Assembly: GCA_013350335.1 (NCBI GenBank)
Contig: CM023540.1
Span: 27,445,175-27,509,174, forward strand
Reading direction: 5' to 3'
DNA from: Chimonanthus salicifolius
Lineage: Eukaryota > Streptophyta > Magnoliopsida > Laurales > Calycanthaceae
Length of the DNA: 64,000 nucleotides
The notes under the pieces were generated by a model. The model was given only the letters and a program-made list of their open reading frames with translations. It was not told the DNA's origin and searched no databases. Shown piece by piece: positions 35,125-45,905 of the stretch (the stretch's first letter is position 1; the number at the start of each line of letters is the position of its first letter). The position numbers and the translations under genes were made by a program.

Positions 35125-38099
35125 GGCCATTTTTAAGTAAGGAGCAAACAGAGAAGATGGTTGAGGATGCAAAGAAGTACAGGTTCGAAGATGAACAGTA
35201 CAAAGAGGCAACACTATCTAGGAATTCTCTAGAGGACTATGCCTACGACATTAAGAAGATCTGTAATGCCACTCCCTCTCTCCCTATTTATCAGAGTGAT
35301 TAAATGACAATAATTAATAAAGGGACGAGAGGGGAGAGCACCACGACGTGAGTCAAGTCCGAATCCGAAGATTCGACCCTTAACTGGCTCAACTAGTGTG
35401 TGCACATGATCAGAGTCCATATATACTTGGCAACACACTAACTTACAATTCTGCGGAATTATGTTCATTTATTTAATACAACATAACACAACCATCTTTA
35501 ATCCAAAACAAAGTATATCATCCCATGAATTTATTTCTCAAATGAAAGGTTCAATTACAACAACTCAAAATTCTCAATTAACTCAACCCTATGTAATATT
35601 CTATTCTCTAATGATTTAAAACGACAAGATTCTACGCAATTCTCCGTCTTGTCTCCATCCACGTCTACGCCTGACTGATACTTAGTCTAGCCTCATCTTC
35701 TTTCTCCCTTCCTGTATTAGTTTCTAACAGAAGAGAGTATTGTGGGCATAGTCAACGCCCAGTAGAAATTCCCATCGAAATGGGTACCAACATGTGATAA
35801 TAAAATCAGGGGAAAACATGTATAAATTCTTCATATCATATAATTCAATTGAAAATCATCCCCATCTTATATTTCAAAATCAGTTCATATCTCATACTCA
35901 TAAGGCATTCAAAATAAATTCATAATCATTTCATAAATCAAATCAAAATCATAATACTTTCGATAACTCATCAAAACAATATGATGCAAATGTCATGGTA
36001 ACATGAATTGATGCAAACCTTTCTCATGCCTATGCATTGGTCAATCTATCTTTCTCATCAAGTGGTTATAGTCACTGGCCATTTATGTCCGTAGCTTTTC
36101 TGGGGCACTAGCTGGGAGCTACCATCTAATACTTAGTATTTAACCGGAATTACCAGGGGAATACTATCATCCATCCTCTCCTGCGCAGGTTTCGGATTTC
36201 TTACCCAGGAGCTTTGAGCCCATTTTATGTGCCCAAATTCTGTGTTCATGGACGCGGCCAAATAAATGGTTATTTATTCAATGTATATACAAATATTTTC
36301 GAGTAAAGTACGTCGTCCCTTTACTTTGGTTTCATGCTTTCCCATCCCATGCAAATGCATGAAGTTCATGTTAATGCCATGATATCGAATCCATTCCATA
36401 ATACACAAAATAATTCATGTCCATCGTACTTGGAAATCACATATTCTCAAATCATCGTCATCAAAACTCATATTTAAAACAACTCATCAACTCATACTCG
36501 AATATACATAATCACTATGGTACTTCAATAATGTAGGAAAACCTACTTGATCAGTAAAGTTCCACAAAGGAGTGACTACGGGGTATGTACAGCTCCTAGA
36601 TCACCCTCTGATCCTTTGGTTTTGTCCATCAATCAAAACAAACCGAACAATCAGTTCGAGTTCATGTTTTCCATATAGTTATTAATCTCATTAATCTTCA
36701 AATTAGTGTGTCTCCTTAAATCTGAATTCCTGTCCAAACCAACACTGTGGTCTCAGAACTTCATTCATCAGTTCGGAACTTCCAAAGCTTGTTCCGAAGC
36801 TTCGGATCATCAAGGTCTCCTTCGGATCATTCCGAAGTACCTCTGTTCACTGGTCTGCTCGAAACTTGCCTTCGGTACTTCCGAATCAAGTTCCGAGGGT
36901 TCGACACTACAGTCTCTCTCTCGGTACTTCCGAGAGCCTACTGATTTCAGTTAAAACATGTCACGCCCCAAACCCATATGTGGACCCGGAACGCGACTAA
37001 TTTTTTTTTTTTTTAAACTCTAATCACCCAACGTCATAACTGGGCTGGATCTTCAAGTTTACCAAAATCCGATCCTATAAAATGTCACACGTGCTTTTCA
37101 CACATGGACTCAAACATATACCATATGTCCCCATATACAACCCATATCACACAACGAATATTTTCATTTGTCGCACGAAAGCATAGTAGATATAATGTAT
37201 ACGACATTAAAACTTACAGACATAAGTTTCTTATGCCACATGAAGCATATTTATTACAAATACTCAAACATATTTAAGCAAGCAAATTGTTTCCACGTGC
37301 GAAAAACCTTAGGAACTTCTAAGTTTCGACTTTCAACGAGGCACCACTGGTCCCTTTCCTTCTTCGCCTTTCCCTCTTTTCATTTCCTTCCTCGCTTGAG
37401 AGCATCAGAGGTTGTGTTCTCAGTGGAAGGTTTGGAAGGTGGACTACTTACTGTTGTGTGAAGAAAGGAGAGGAAGAAGAGGGTCGTGTGCATATACAGT
37501 GGAAGTGGAACTGTCGTGCGCACAGTGTGGAGAAGTGGGGGAGTGTCGTGCGCAAAAGGAAGTGGAACTTCCTTATGCCGTGTGCATGAAATTTTGGATA
37601 ACACTGTGCATGCAGTGGAAGTGGAACCACTTCCACCGTGTGTGACTTAGTCTTGTGGCTTCTTTTGCCATTCCCCTTTTTACCCTTAAGCCTTTTGAAT
37701 GTGACATTTGAGTCCTCTTCCATGTGGCGTGACACATCGTCACTCAATCATTTTTAATTAAATTTTATACATTTAATTCCGACCGTGACATCCGACGATT
37801 AATTTCCTCAATTAATTTTCCTCTTATTTTCTCTAATTAATTTATTAATTCACATTAATTTCAATTAATTAATATAATTTCAATTTCTTTAATAAATTTC
37901 TAAAATTCAGGGTGTCACAAGATCATCTACAATGACAAGATTGATTCAAAGCTTCCTTCCATGGGCAAGAAGAAGATCAAGGAAGCCCTTGAAGAGATGA
38001 TAAAATGGCTTGGGGATATCAGGCTGATGAATTTCGTCGCAAGACAAAAAAGTTAAAAGAGCATTTGTGATCCTATAATTTCAATAATTCACAATAAAT
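35125..38099 (+). pseudogene. 3' relic of an HSP70 gene split by an LTR insertion
   Basis: 35125-35261 matches the lid-coding part of exon 2 (copy 2, about 13220-13345). 37920-38099 continues it exactly after the inserted element (GATCATCTACAATGACAAG) to the equivalent of the stop region. The rest of the gene (ATPase domain, beta domain) is missing. The right part shares CTTGGGGATATCA with the relic behind copy 3. Small deletions break the frame. Confidence 0.85.
35262..37919 (-). mobile_element. LTR-retrotransposon remnant (probably solo LTR), possibly composite
   Basis: 2658 bp with TG..CA ends (TGTAATGCC ... GGTGTCACA) and a perfect 5-bp duplication AGATC (35257-35261, 37920-37924) inside an HSP70 relic. 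Read on the minus strand, the right part begins TGTGACACCCTGAATTTT, a start common in plant Ty3/gypsy LTRs, and at 36959 ends GGGTTTGGGGCGTGACA, itself a plausible LTR end. So 36959-37919 (961 bp) may be one LTR joined to a second LTR-like piece, 35262-36958, that also has TG..CA ends. I see no gag, pol or primer-binding site. Frames at 37380-37747 are repeat translations. Confidence 0.75.
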
Positions 38100-39429
38100 G
38101 AAGATGCTTCCAAATTTACATGATAAATCCTTTTTGTAAAGAGAATTTTGTTCTTGTTCATAATTTGAATTTTCATTTCTCTCTTGGACACTCTTAAATC
38201 CAGAAAGCTAGTTGTTCCTACTTGTCTCTGTTTTTGATGTTTTGTGTGCAACCCATTTCAAATTCTAGGCGCAACGTGGAATTACCATTTACGGATTAGC
38301 TTTTCATGACAGTGAGAAGTATCCCAAAGTGGTAGGGGTGCCCCGACCCAAGAAATAATGTAGGTCTGGTCAGTGGGTCAAGTTGGACTAAGAAGACAAA
38401 AACCCACAGGTCGGTTTGAGTTGGATTGAGAAATTTTTTAGTTAATCCGACACGACTCGACTTGACCCAACCCGACTAAAATTAGGCTAAAATGGGTTCA
38501 AGATGCGGGTTGGGTCAAAATTAGGGTTGAATCGGGTTAGATTGGAGTCGGGTTGGGTCGAGATTTTGGGTCAATAGCTCGGCTCATGTCTGATTCCATA
38601 AATATTGACTCGGATCGAGTTGGGTTTTAAGAAACCTGACCCGACCCGATTTCAGTCTACCAAGTAGTGATTGATTTTACTTTTTAAATGTGTCATGTAA
38701 AATACAAAGATTATTTATGCTACCATCTTATATCAACTAGTAAAGCTTATGCTTGAGGTAGAAGAAATTATTTAAATTTAAATTACAATCTTGTTATCAT
38801 GAGTGCAGATGTGAGCTCTCTTTTTTTCCGTAAATCAAGCCAGCAATTTTTTTTTCTCATGTAATTCACTTGTCCTGCAGTTTGATATAAGCAATCTAAG
38901 CACTATATTTCTTTGAGGATCTACCCATGACTTGACCTAGCCTTAATATTCTTTCATTTTGTAGCCCATACAAACTTGACAGCAAATCATTTTAAGAATA
39001 AAAGAAGAAGCTAATTAATTGGGGTTATTAGCTGAGAATTTCATAATCATCAATATCTTTTTTTTCACCTATTTGAAATTCATTTTTAAATTTTACTGTC
39101 TTCACTCTTTGAAGTAAATATTTTTTTTCACCAAACTATGGGCCACATGAATAATGGAATAACTAAAGTTAAAAACCACAACAAAATGATCAGTTAAAAA
39201 ATTAACAAAACAAGATAATGAAAAAGATTAATAATCAGGGATTAAGGGTGCCATTTATAATTCGATCTTTTAACTTGAACACATGGTAGAGAGCTGGGTT
39301 TGAGTTGAGTCAAATTGATGTGTTTAATAAAGTGTGTTAGCTCTATCTTAGCCTGCTTAATGAATTGTTGGATTTTGATCAAGGATTTAAAATAAATGGG
39401 TCTTTCTACTTGATTCAAATCAAAGCTAA
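38100..39429 (+). repeat. HSP70 3' flank with an inserted GGGTTGGGTC-rich block
   Basis: Flank sequence is interrupted at about 38328-38668 by a block starting TAGGGGTGCCCCGACCC and rich in GGGTTGGGTCG/GACCCGACCCG, with an inverted-repeat character. The TAGGGGTG-like start suggests a hAT-type non-autonomous element, but its borders are not certain. 38690-39425 then repeats at 41440-42560 (AAGCTTATGCTTGAGGTAGA, GTGTTTAATAAAGTGTGTT). No gene is seen. Confidence 0.55.
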
Positions 39430-39437
39430 CTAGATTT

Positions 39438-40346
39438 GCGCTCAGCATTTAGTCACCGCACTATTCTGTCAGCAGACACCGATTTTCAGATTTTGAGTGG
39501 AAATTATCATTCTGCCCTTCCGCGCGGAATCGACCGATCGATTCTGCAGCGCATTTTCGCTTCGATCGATCGATCCCTTCCGCGTAGAATCGTGCAATTG
39601 ATTCCATGGGATCGTGCGATTGATCCCTTAAACACGAACGGAAGATGCTGTCTGAAGAAATCGATTGATTGAAACATTGTCGTGCGATTGATTCTGGGCT
39701 TTTTACGCGAACACGAGCGGAAGAGACTTCCTGAAAAAATCGATTGATTGATGCTTAAGACGATCGATCAATCGATTGATGCTTAAAACGATCCAGATGC
39801 TTAAAACGATCCATTAATTCTATTGATTTATGCTACAGTAACTACATTATTTAAATAAAAAAAATTCAAAAGTTATTTTTTAAGCACTGTGTATTTTCAA
39901 AATTTCTCAAATTGAATATCCGGAATAATTACGATAACCTGATAAAAATACTTTAAGACTTCAAGATCTTTTGACACTCCCAAATGTTTAAAACAGAGTG
40001 TTTTACAAATAAGAGTATCCCTCGACTATGCCAAAAATACATTTTGGAGTATCAAAAGACCTTGAAGTCTTAAAGTATTTTCATCAGGTTATCGTAATTA
40101 GTCTGGATATTTAATTTGAGAAATTTTGAAAATACACCGTGCTTAAAAAATAACGTTAAAGTTTTATCTTTCCTTTTAAGATATTCAATCGCATGATTCT
40201 ACGCAGAAGGGATCGATCGATCGAAGCGAAAATGCGCTGTAGAATCGATCAATCGATTCCACGCGGAAGGGCAAAATGGTAATTTCCACTCAAAATCTGA
40301 AAATCGGTATCTGCTGACAGAATAGTGCGGTGTCTAAATGCCGAGC
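39438..40346. mobile_element. Giant foldback element (909 bp)
   Basis: Flanked by a perfect 8-bp duplication CTAGATTT (39430-39437, 40347-40354). The ends are inverted: GCTCAGCATTTAGTCACCGC on the left and, reverse-complemented, GCTCGGCATTTAGACACCGC on the right. The homology continues inward through CTATTCTGTCAGCAGA and the ATCGATCGATC-rich arms to a core hairpin at about 39835-40170 (left arm GATAACCTGATAAAAATACT, right arm its inverse). The whole element could fold on itself. No coding capacity. The 8-bp duplication suggests hAT, but the ends are not classic. Confidence 0.85.
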
Positions 40347-40354
40347 CTAGATTT

Positions 40355-41440
40355 AACTCTGGTAACTTGTGAGTAAAGCCAGCTCCTAGACCTAGAAAAG
40401 TGGAGTTTGAATATCATGACCCATTTATAGAATGGGTTGGTTGAACCAGAACCCATTTTATAAATGGTTAACTTTGGACTGAGAATTGAAAATAAATGGG
40501 GCGACGACCCAAATCAGAATCCACGAGATACCAACATAATGCCATTGGGGTCTACTGGTTGGGCCTCATGAGCAAGTTAAAACTATATTGTTAACTAATG
40601 GCGGCCATCAATGGATATGTTGGGCTGAGCCATTTTTATGACTTGTTGGATACAATATTATTAGAGGTGTTCATTCGTCTAATTCGGCTTATGACAGACT
40701 TAAACACGAATTGAAAATTGAATCTGAACGAGCAATTTTGTCCGATAGACTGGATTCAGGCTTTTACTTAAAGCCTATTGTGCTTGTAGGCCCATTTATT
40801 TTTTATATATTATATACATATATCTCAAGGTCATACATGTTACTATTTTTATTTTTTATATTAAAAATATAGCAATATAGATCGAAAGAAGACTCAAAAG
40901 ACTTACTACTTTCTAAAATTCTGTTTCAATAACTAATTTTTAGCTACTTAATTTTTCAAAACCACCAGGTATCAAATCTTTTTAAGAATTTCACCAAGTT
41001 TGACCGTAAGGATTAAATGGCTTAAAAGTGAGTTTTGAATTGAAATTTAAATTGGTGGTAGATATTTAAGTCTTGTTTTTTTTTAATGTACGGTCAATTT
41101 TTTCAAGTTACAAAATAAAAACAAAAACAGTGTATAGTATTACCCGATGAACTGTTACAAATTGAATGAGCTTTAACGGCAGGCTCAAACTTTATCTTTA
41201 AAAGCACAATATATATTGACGACGACGTATATGTTCCAATTTGAGAGAGTGTGTCAAATGAGCTATTATATTTTTAGAATAGAACTTTTCTCATTTACAA
41301 TATTAGAATTACATTGTAATTAGATTCTTTCTTTATTTGTAATACATTTTTTCCCTATTAATACAATGCATGAGGATCTCTCTCAATACATTGAGAGAAT
41401 ATATTTATCTCTATCTTCATATTTGACAAAGTATCCCAGA
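40355..41440. other. Intergenic region, no gene seen
   Basis: AT-rich sequence with a possible small element starting at about 40672 (AGAGGTGTTCATTCGTC), whose right border I could not find. No open frame of note and no HSP70 similarity. Confidence 0.4.
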
Positions 41441-42600
41441 CATTGATACATTTTCAAATCTGTCATGTAAAATACAGTGATTATTTGTGCTACCATCTTA
41501 TATCAACTAGTAAAATAAAGCTTATGCTTGAGGTAGAAGAAATTATTTAAATTTAAATTTAAATTATAATATTGGTTTCATGAGTGCAAAAGTAAGCTCT
41601 CTTTTTTCCTAAACCAATGCAGCAATTTCTTTTTCTCATGTAGTTCAGTTGTCCTGCAGTGGGATATAAGCAATCTAAGCACTATATTTCTTTTAGGCAT
41701 CCACCCAGGGTAGGCTGATAAAATTCTCTCTCCTCTTTTAATGTTTTTTTTAAATATCAGTATTTTTTATAATTTTATTTTTTCTGAGTTAAAAGATAAA
41801 TAAAAACCCAAAAGGAAACCCTTTTTTTTAAAAAAAAATTTGAAAATGAAAATATCGGCCTATATCTGAGCCAATATTGGTTTGATATCGGCCGAGATAT
41901 CAACTCGGGTCCACCAATGGTTTTATTTAAAAAAAAAAAAAAAACCAATATTATGAATATCGGCTGATATCGGACCGATATATATAGCCGATATATTGGC
42001 CGAGAAATATTGTATACGACCGATATAATACGTATCGGCCGAATATAATGTGGTGTTGAAAAACGGTGGTGGATTATCCACCCATGACTTGACCTAGCCT
42101 TAATTTTCGTTCATATGGTAGCCCATACAAAATTTACAGCAAGTTATTTTTAAGAGTAACAGAAGCTAACTAATTGGGGTTGTTAGCTGAGCTATGTCGT
42201 CATCATCAATATCTTTTTTTCACCTATTTGGAATCCATTTTAAGATTTTACCGTCTTCACTCTTTGAAGTAAATATATTCTCTATCAAACTATGGGCCAC
42301 ATGAATAATCGCGCAACTAATGTTAAAAAGTATAACAAAATGATGAGTAAACAAATGACAAACCAAGATGATCAAAACGATTAATAATCAGAGGTTAAGG
42401 GTGCCAATTTCTAATTCGACCTTGTAACTTGAACTCATGTTAGAGAAGCTGGGTTTGAGTTGGGTCAAATTGATGTGTTTAATAAAGTGTGTTGACTCTA
42501 TCTTAGCCTGCTTAATGAATTGTTGGATCTTGATAAGGGTTTAATATAAATAGGTCTTTCTACTTTAATCAACCCCAAGCCGATTCACATTTCCATTTCA
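41441..42600 (+). repeat. Second copy of the 38690-39425 flank, with a MITE insert
   Basis: The sequence is the same as 38690-39425 but interrupted between CATCCACC (41697-41704) and TATCCACC (about 42076-42083) by about 370 bp of MITE. The interrupted text CATCCACC|CATGACTTGACC is continuous elsewhere in the flanks, which shows the original site. Confidence 0.6.
41705..42075. mobile_element. Degenerate CGGCCGATAT-family MITE
   Basis: The element starts CAGGGTAGGCTG and holds several GATATCGGC.GATAT palindromes at 41870-42050, plus A/T homopolymers. Flanks CATCCACC and TATCCACC make an 8-bp duplication with one mismatch. The right terminus has lost the CCCCTG end. Confidence 0.6.
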
Positions 42601-44335
42601 ATTTTATGAAATACAAAGTGATGAGTTTTTTAGACAACAAATGGAGAAAATGAATAAAAACAGAATGGCCTCAGATTTTTCAAATAAAAATCAAATCAAA
42701 TCAAATGGGAAAAAGAGAGATCTTTCCTGAGAGTTTGTATTGTATTTTTTTAGAAAATGAAAATGGTGTCATTTGAAAATAATGTCAAAAATTATAAATG
42801 AGAAAATAGATATAAAAATGACATACGAATCTGAAAAATGGGACAACATAAAAGGTTAGTTCAAAAAATAGAAATTGAAAATATAGATATTCTGGTTATA
42901 TGTAGAGATTATAAAAAATAAGAAAAATGGAAAATGGAAAGCAAGAGGGAAAAAAAAAAGGATCTGACCTGATAGCTTCTAACAGTGGTCATTATTTCTA
43001 TATGATTTCTGTACTTTCATTTTTTTTTTATTTGCACTTGCATCTAGGAAAGAAGGGAAAAGAGAAGGATAAATTTGATTTTTTTTTTTTAAAGAGTGTA
43101 TTACGGGAGAAAATGGAGATGAAAAAATCATTATTCTATAATAAATAAACAAAAACTAAAAAAATGAAAAATTAGGTGTATATTCATTGTCTGGAGAAAG
43201 AAGACGCCGAGGAGAGAAGGATTTGGGGGGTTTTGTTTCTTCTCCTGTGAGAGAGAGATGAAAAGTGTTGTTGGCAGGGCCCACGTGGGCTATTGATTTT
43301 TTTTTTTATGTTCCTTCGATTGCAAGGAACGTTTGGAAGTGGTTTTGACTTTTGAGTCAAGGAAAGGTGAACGTGGTTCTGACGCAGGAAAAGTGAACGT
43401 GGTTCTGAGATACGAAAAGTGGAACCGATGTGCGAAAAAATCAAATATGAAAGAGTTTTCAAAAGGGTATTTGGATTGAACAGCTAAAATCAAATTATTT
43501 AAGAAAAAAAATTTGAAAAAGAGAATGTGCGGTGGCTGACCATCCAACAATGAAAGGCGAGATAATATAGGGAGAAAGAACAACTTTGATTCAACAGGAA
43601 AGTAGGGCTGAAGCTTAGATAGTATGGGATGAGATTTTATTAAATTTAATTTAATCTATATAAAAAAATTATTGAATTTATTTGAAGTAATCGAATTATT
43701 GACTAGAGTTATTTAATTTGTGAAATAATAAAATAGTTTGGTGTTTCTATCTAAAGGAGAGACTAATTATTTATAGGAGAAATTAAATACATTATCAAAT
43801 TCAAATATAGTAAGATAATATATATAAGGTGGAAATCAAATCTAATCCTATCTTAACATAATTCAATTCAAATTTGAGTGTTGTTTTATAATTTAGTGCA
43901 CTCCGGTAAGGCCAAATCGAGTTGTTTTTAAATTTCTCAATCTGACTTAACTCAATCCATTCTAAATTTTATGCAAGTTTATTTTTTCAAACTCGATCCA
44001 ATCTGAGATATATAAAAATATAATTCAAACCCATTAATTTCTTGAGTTGGATCATACGGTTCAGATTAAGACCCGATCCAAACTTCACCTCTAGCTGAAA
44101 AGAAAACATTAAAAAAATAAAATAAAAAAAGATTTGGAGAGAGATGGCGTGAAATTGGTTTGGAAGGATGACAGTGGGATTTGTTCGTTCGAGTGACTAT
44201 CGAGAATCACTGTCGAACTTTCCATTTTCCACGGTTTAACCCGCTTGTAATCGCGACCGTCCATTTCGATCCGACGGCGTTCGTTGATGTCTAGTACGAT
44301 TTAAGCCCGCGGACGCGGCAATCATCTCATTTCGC
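42601..44335 (+). promoter_or_regulatory. Upstream module of HSP70 copy 5
   Basis: 42680-42990 parallels 51375-51690. The distal block is at 43190-43620 (GGGCCCACGTGGGCTATTGA at about 43278), and the proximal block at 44100-44335 includes ATGGCGTGAAATTGG and GTGACTATCGAGAATCACT. At the TATA position the text is GATTTAAGCC. The 92- and 97-codon minus-strand frames at 43184-43583 lie in this repeated block. They appear in part at other copies only with frame breaks, so I call no gene. Confidence 0.5.
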
Positions 44336-44416
44336 TGCATTTATGTAGCTCTCCCTTCCTCCGTTATTTCACTTATTGAACCTCAAAGTTTCTACTCACA
44401 GACAAAGACGAGATCG
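44336..44416 (+). other. 5'-UTR exon of HSP70 copy 5
   Basis: Conserved exon ending at the donor GATCG|GTATG. The usual GTTGCAGAAAAAGTAGCTC start is shortened to ATGTAGCTCTCCC by a small deletion. Confidence 0.55.
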
Positions 44417-45882
44417 GTATGTGTTATTTTTATCATCTTATGTTTTTTAAAATGTTTCTGTTTTCATAAATTCAAAACACAATAAGGACGATGAACTACT
44501 GATGGTCGTGTCGGTTCTTCAAGTTCTGACTTTTGGTGGTGCCGGGGTCTAACACCCTAATTTAGAGAGTTCAGATTAGGTGCTTAATTTATTTATTTTC
44601 CATTCAATATCATAGTTTTGATTTGCATCTGAAAAAAACATGAAAGATGAGTGGGGTTTATGGCTTCTCATTTTGACATTTTGAAAATTACTTTTAGAAA
44701 CTTTCATCAAAGAAGGAGTTACGTGATGTATTCTAGTGTACACCAGAGATATCTCTTCAATGATTGATGAAGAAAAAAGATGAAAGTAAGCCGAAGGTAG
44801 AAGACGATGGAAGAAGGGGGAGAAAGAGGAAAGTAAGGTTTTGTAATTAATACACTAACCTTTTTTTACTTAGCCAGAGCAGTAAACTCTTTTACAAGTT
44901 AATAATTTAAAAAATCATACTTTCCATTTTATCCTCACCTCTATATAAAAGGAAGAATGATGGATTCTTTTGAAACTATTCAAAAATAAGAAAAAATAAA
45001 GAGAGAGGGATGCAAAGAGAGTGAGGTTTATTATTTAATTATTTATTTTGTCTAATTCTTTACATTCACTTTATCCATTCTTATAATTTAAAATAAACTA
45101 TATTGTTTTTGATAAACAAGAACATAGTCAAGAAGGATAATTATCATCTTTATATTTTTTTTTTGATGAATTAAGTATAAATTTTTCTAACTTTTTATTT
45201 TGTACATATGGTTTTATTTTTTACTTTTTTAACTGTATCTCTCTATATGTAGATATATGTATAAAAATATGAAGATGATAAGTATACTTCCTAATTATAA
45301 ATTTACATTGCAATCTATTCCTAAAATTTTGCTAATCACTAAGGAATCCATTTTAATCTCTCTCTCTCTCATGATTGCAACCTATTACAATTTATAATAT
45401 TAGGAAACAATATTTAATTTGAGTCTAAATTCTAATATCTAACTGAAGATCCACCTTCATTTAGATGATTAGTAATGTGAAATATTAATAAGTTAACATA
45501 ATCATATGATGATTGACTGATTGATTCATGATCTTATGAACGATACATGTTATGCTATGTGCAATTGTGCTAAACTGTAATCACGGTAGTCAAGTTGAGC
45601 TTTTGGGTGAACCCAAGAACTCTGAGTTTACTTCAAATCTAAGCCTCACTCTCCAATGACTGTAAAAATTTCCTTTGCCTCTGCAATATGAAATTTATGG
45701 GTCTGCCCTGATTTTAGCATTTTAAGATAAGATATTTGATCTGTTTTGAGCCACTCTTAAGAGTCACCACTGACTAGAAGTGAGGATCTTTGAAGAATTG
45801 AAATATTACTCGAAAAGACTTTATCTTACATATACATGTATTCTTCAAATCTAAATCTTCATCCCTCTTATTTTCTATGCAG
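44417..45882 (+). other. 5'-UTR intron of HSP70 copy 5
   Basis: 1466 bp from GTATGTG to TTTCTATGCAG. Collinear with copies 2 and 3 but with a deletion just before the acceptor region (near 45800: the CAATCTAATGAAATAAAGG part is missing). No gene inside. Confidence 0.65.
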
Positions 45883-45905
45883 GTTTACAATTCATCAAGC
45901 ACTAG

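Noticed and set aside
36780..36930. Heat-shock-element cluster (CGAAGCTTCG and several TTCCGAA)
   Set aside because: Only one exact GAAnnTTC pair is present. The rest have wrong spacing, and the stretch lies inside an LTR remnant far from any HSP70 promoter.
37168..37747. Cluster of frames on both strands with V/E/S- and H/F/P-rich translations
   Set aside because: Low-complexity LTR sequence (GTGGAAGTGGAA-like repeats) inside 35262-37919; no gag or pol motif.
38328..38668. Telomere-like repeat (GGGTTGGGTC)
   Set aside because: Not the plant telomere TTTAGGG; irregular, on both strands, and inserted in HSP70 flank, so a small non-autonomous element is more likely.
43184..43583. Minus-strand frames of 92 and 97 codons in the upstream module of copy 5, with partial look-alikes at 16150, 26286 and 51752
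   Set aside because: The look-alikes have frame breaks and different ends; the block also sits at a fixed place before each HSP70 unit.
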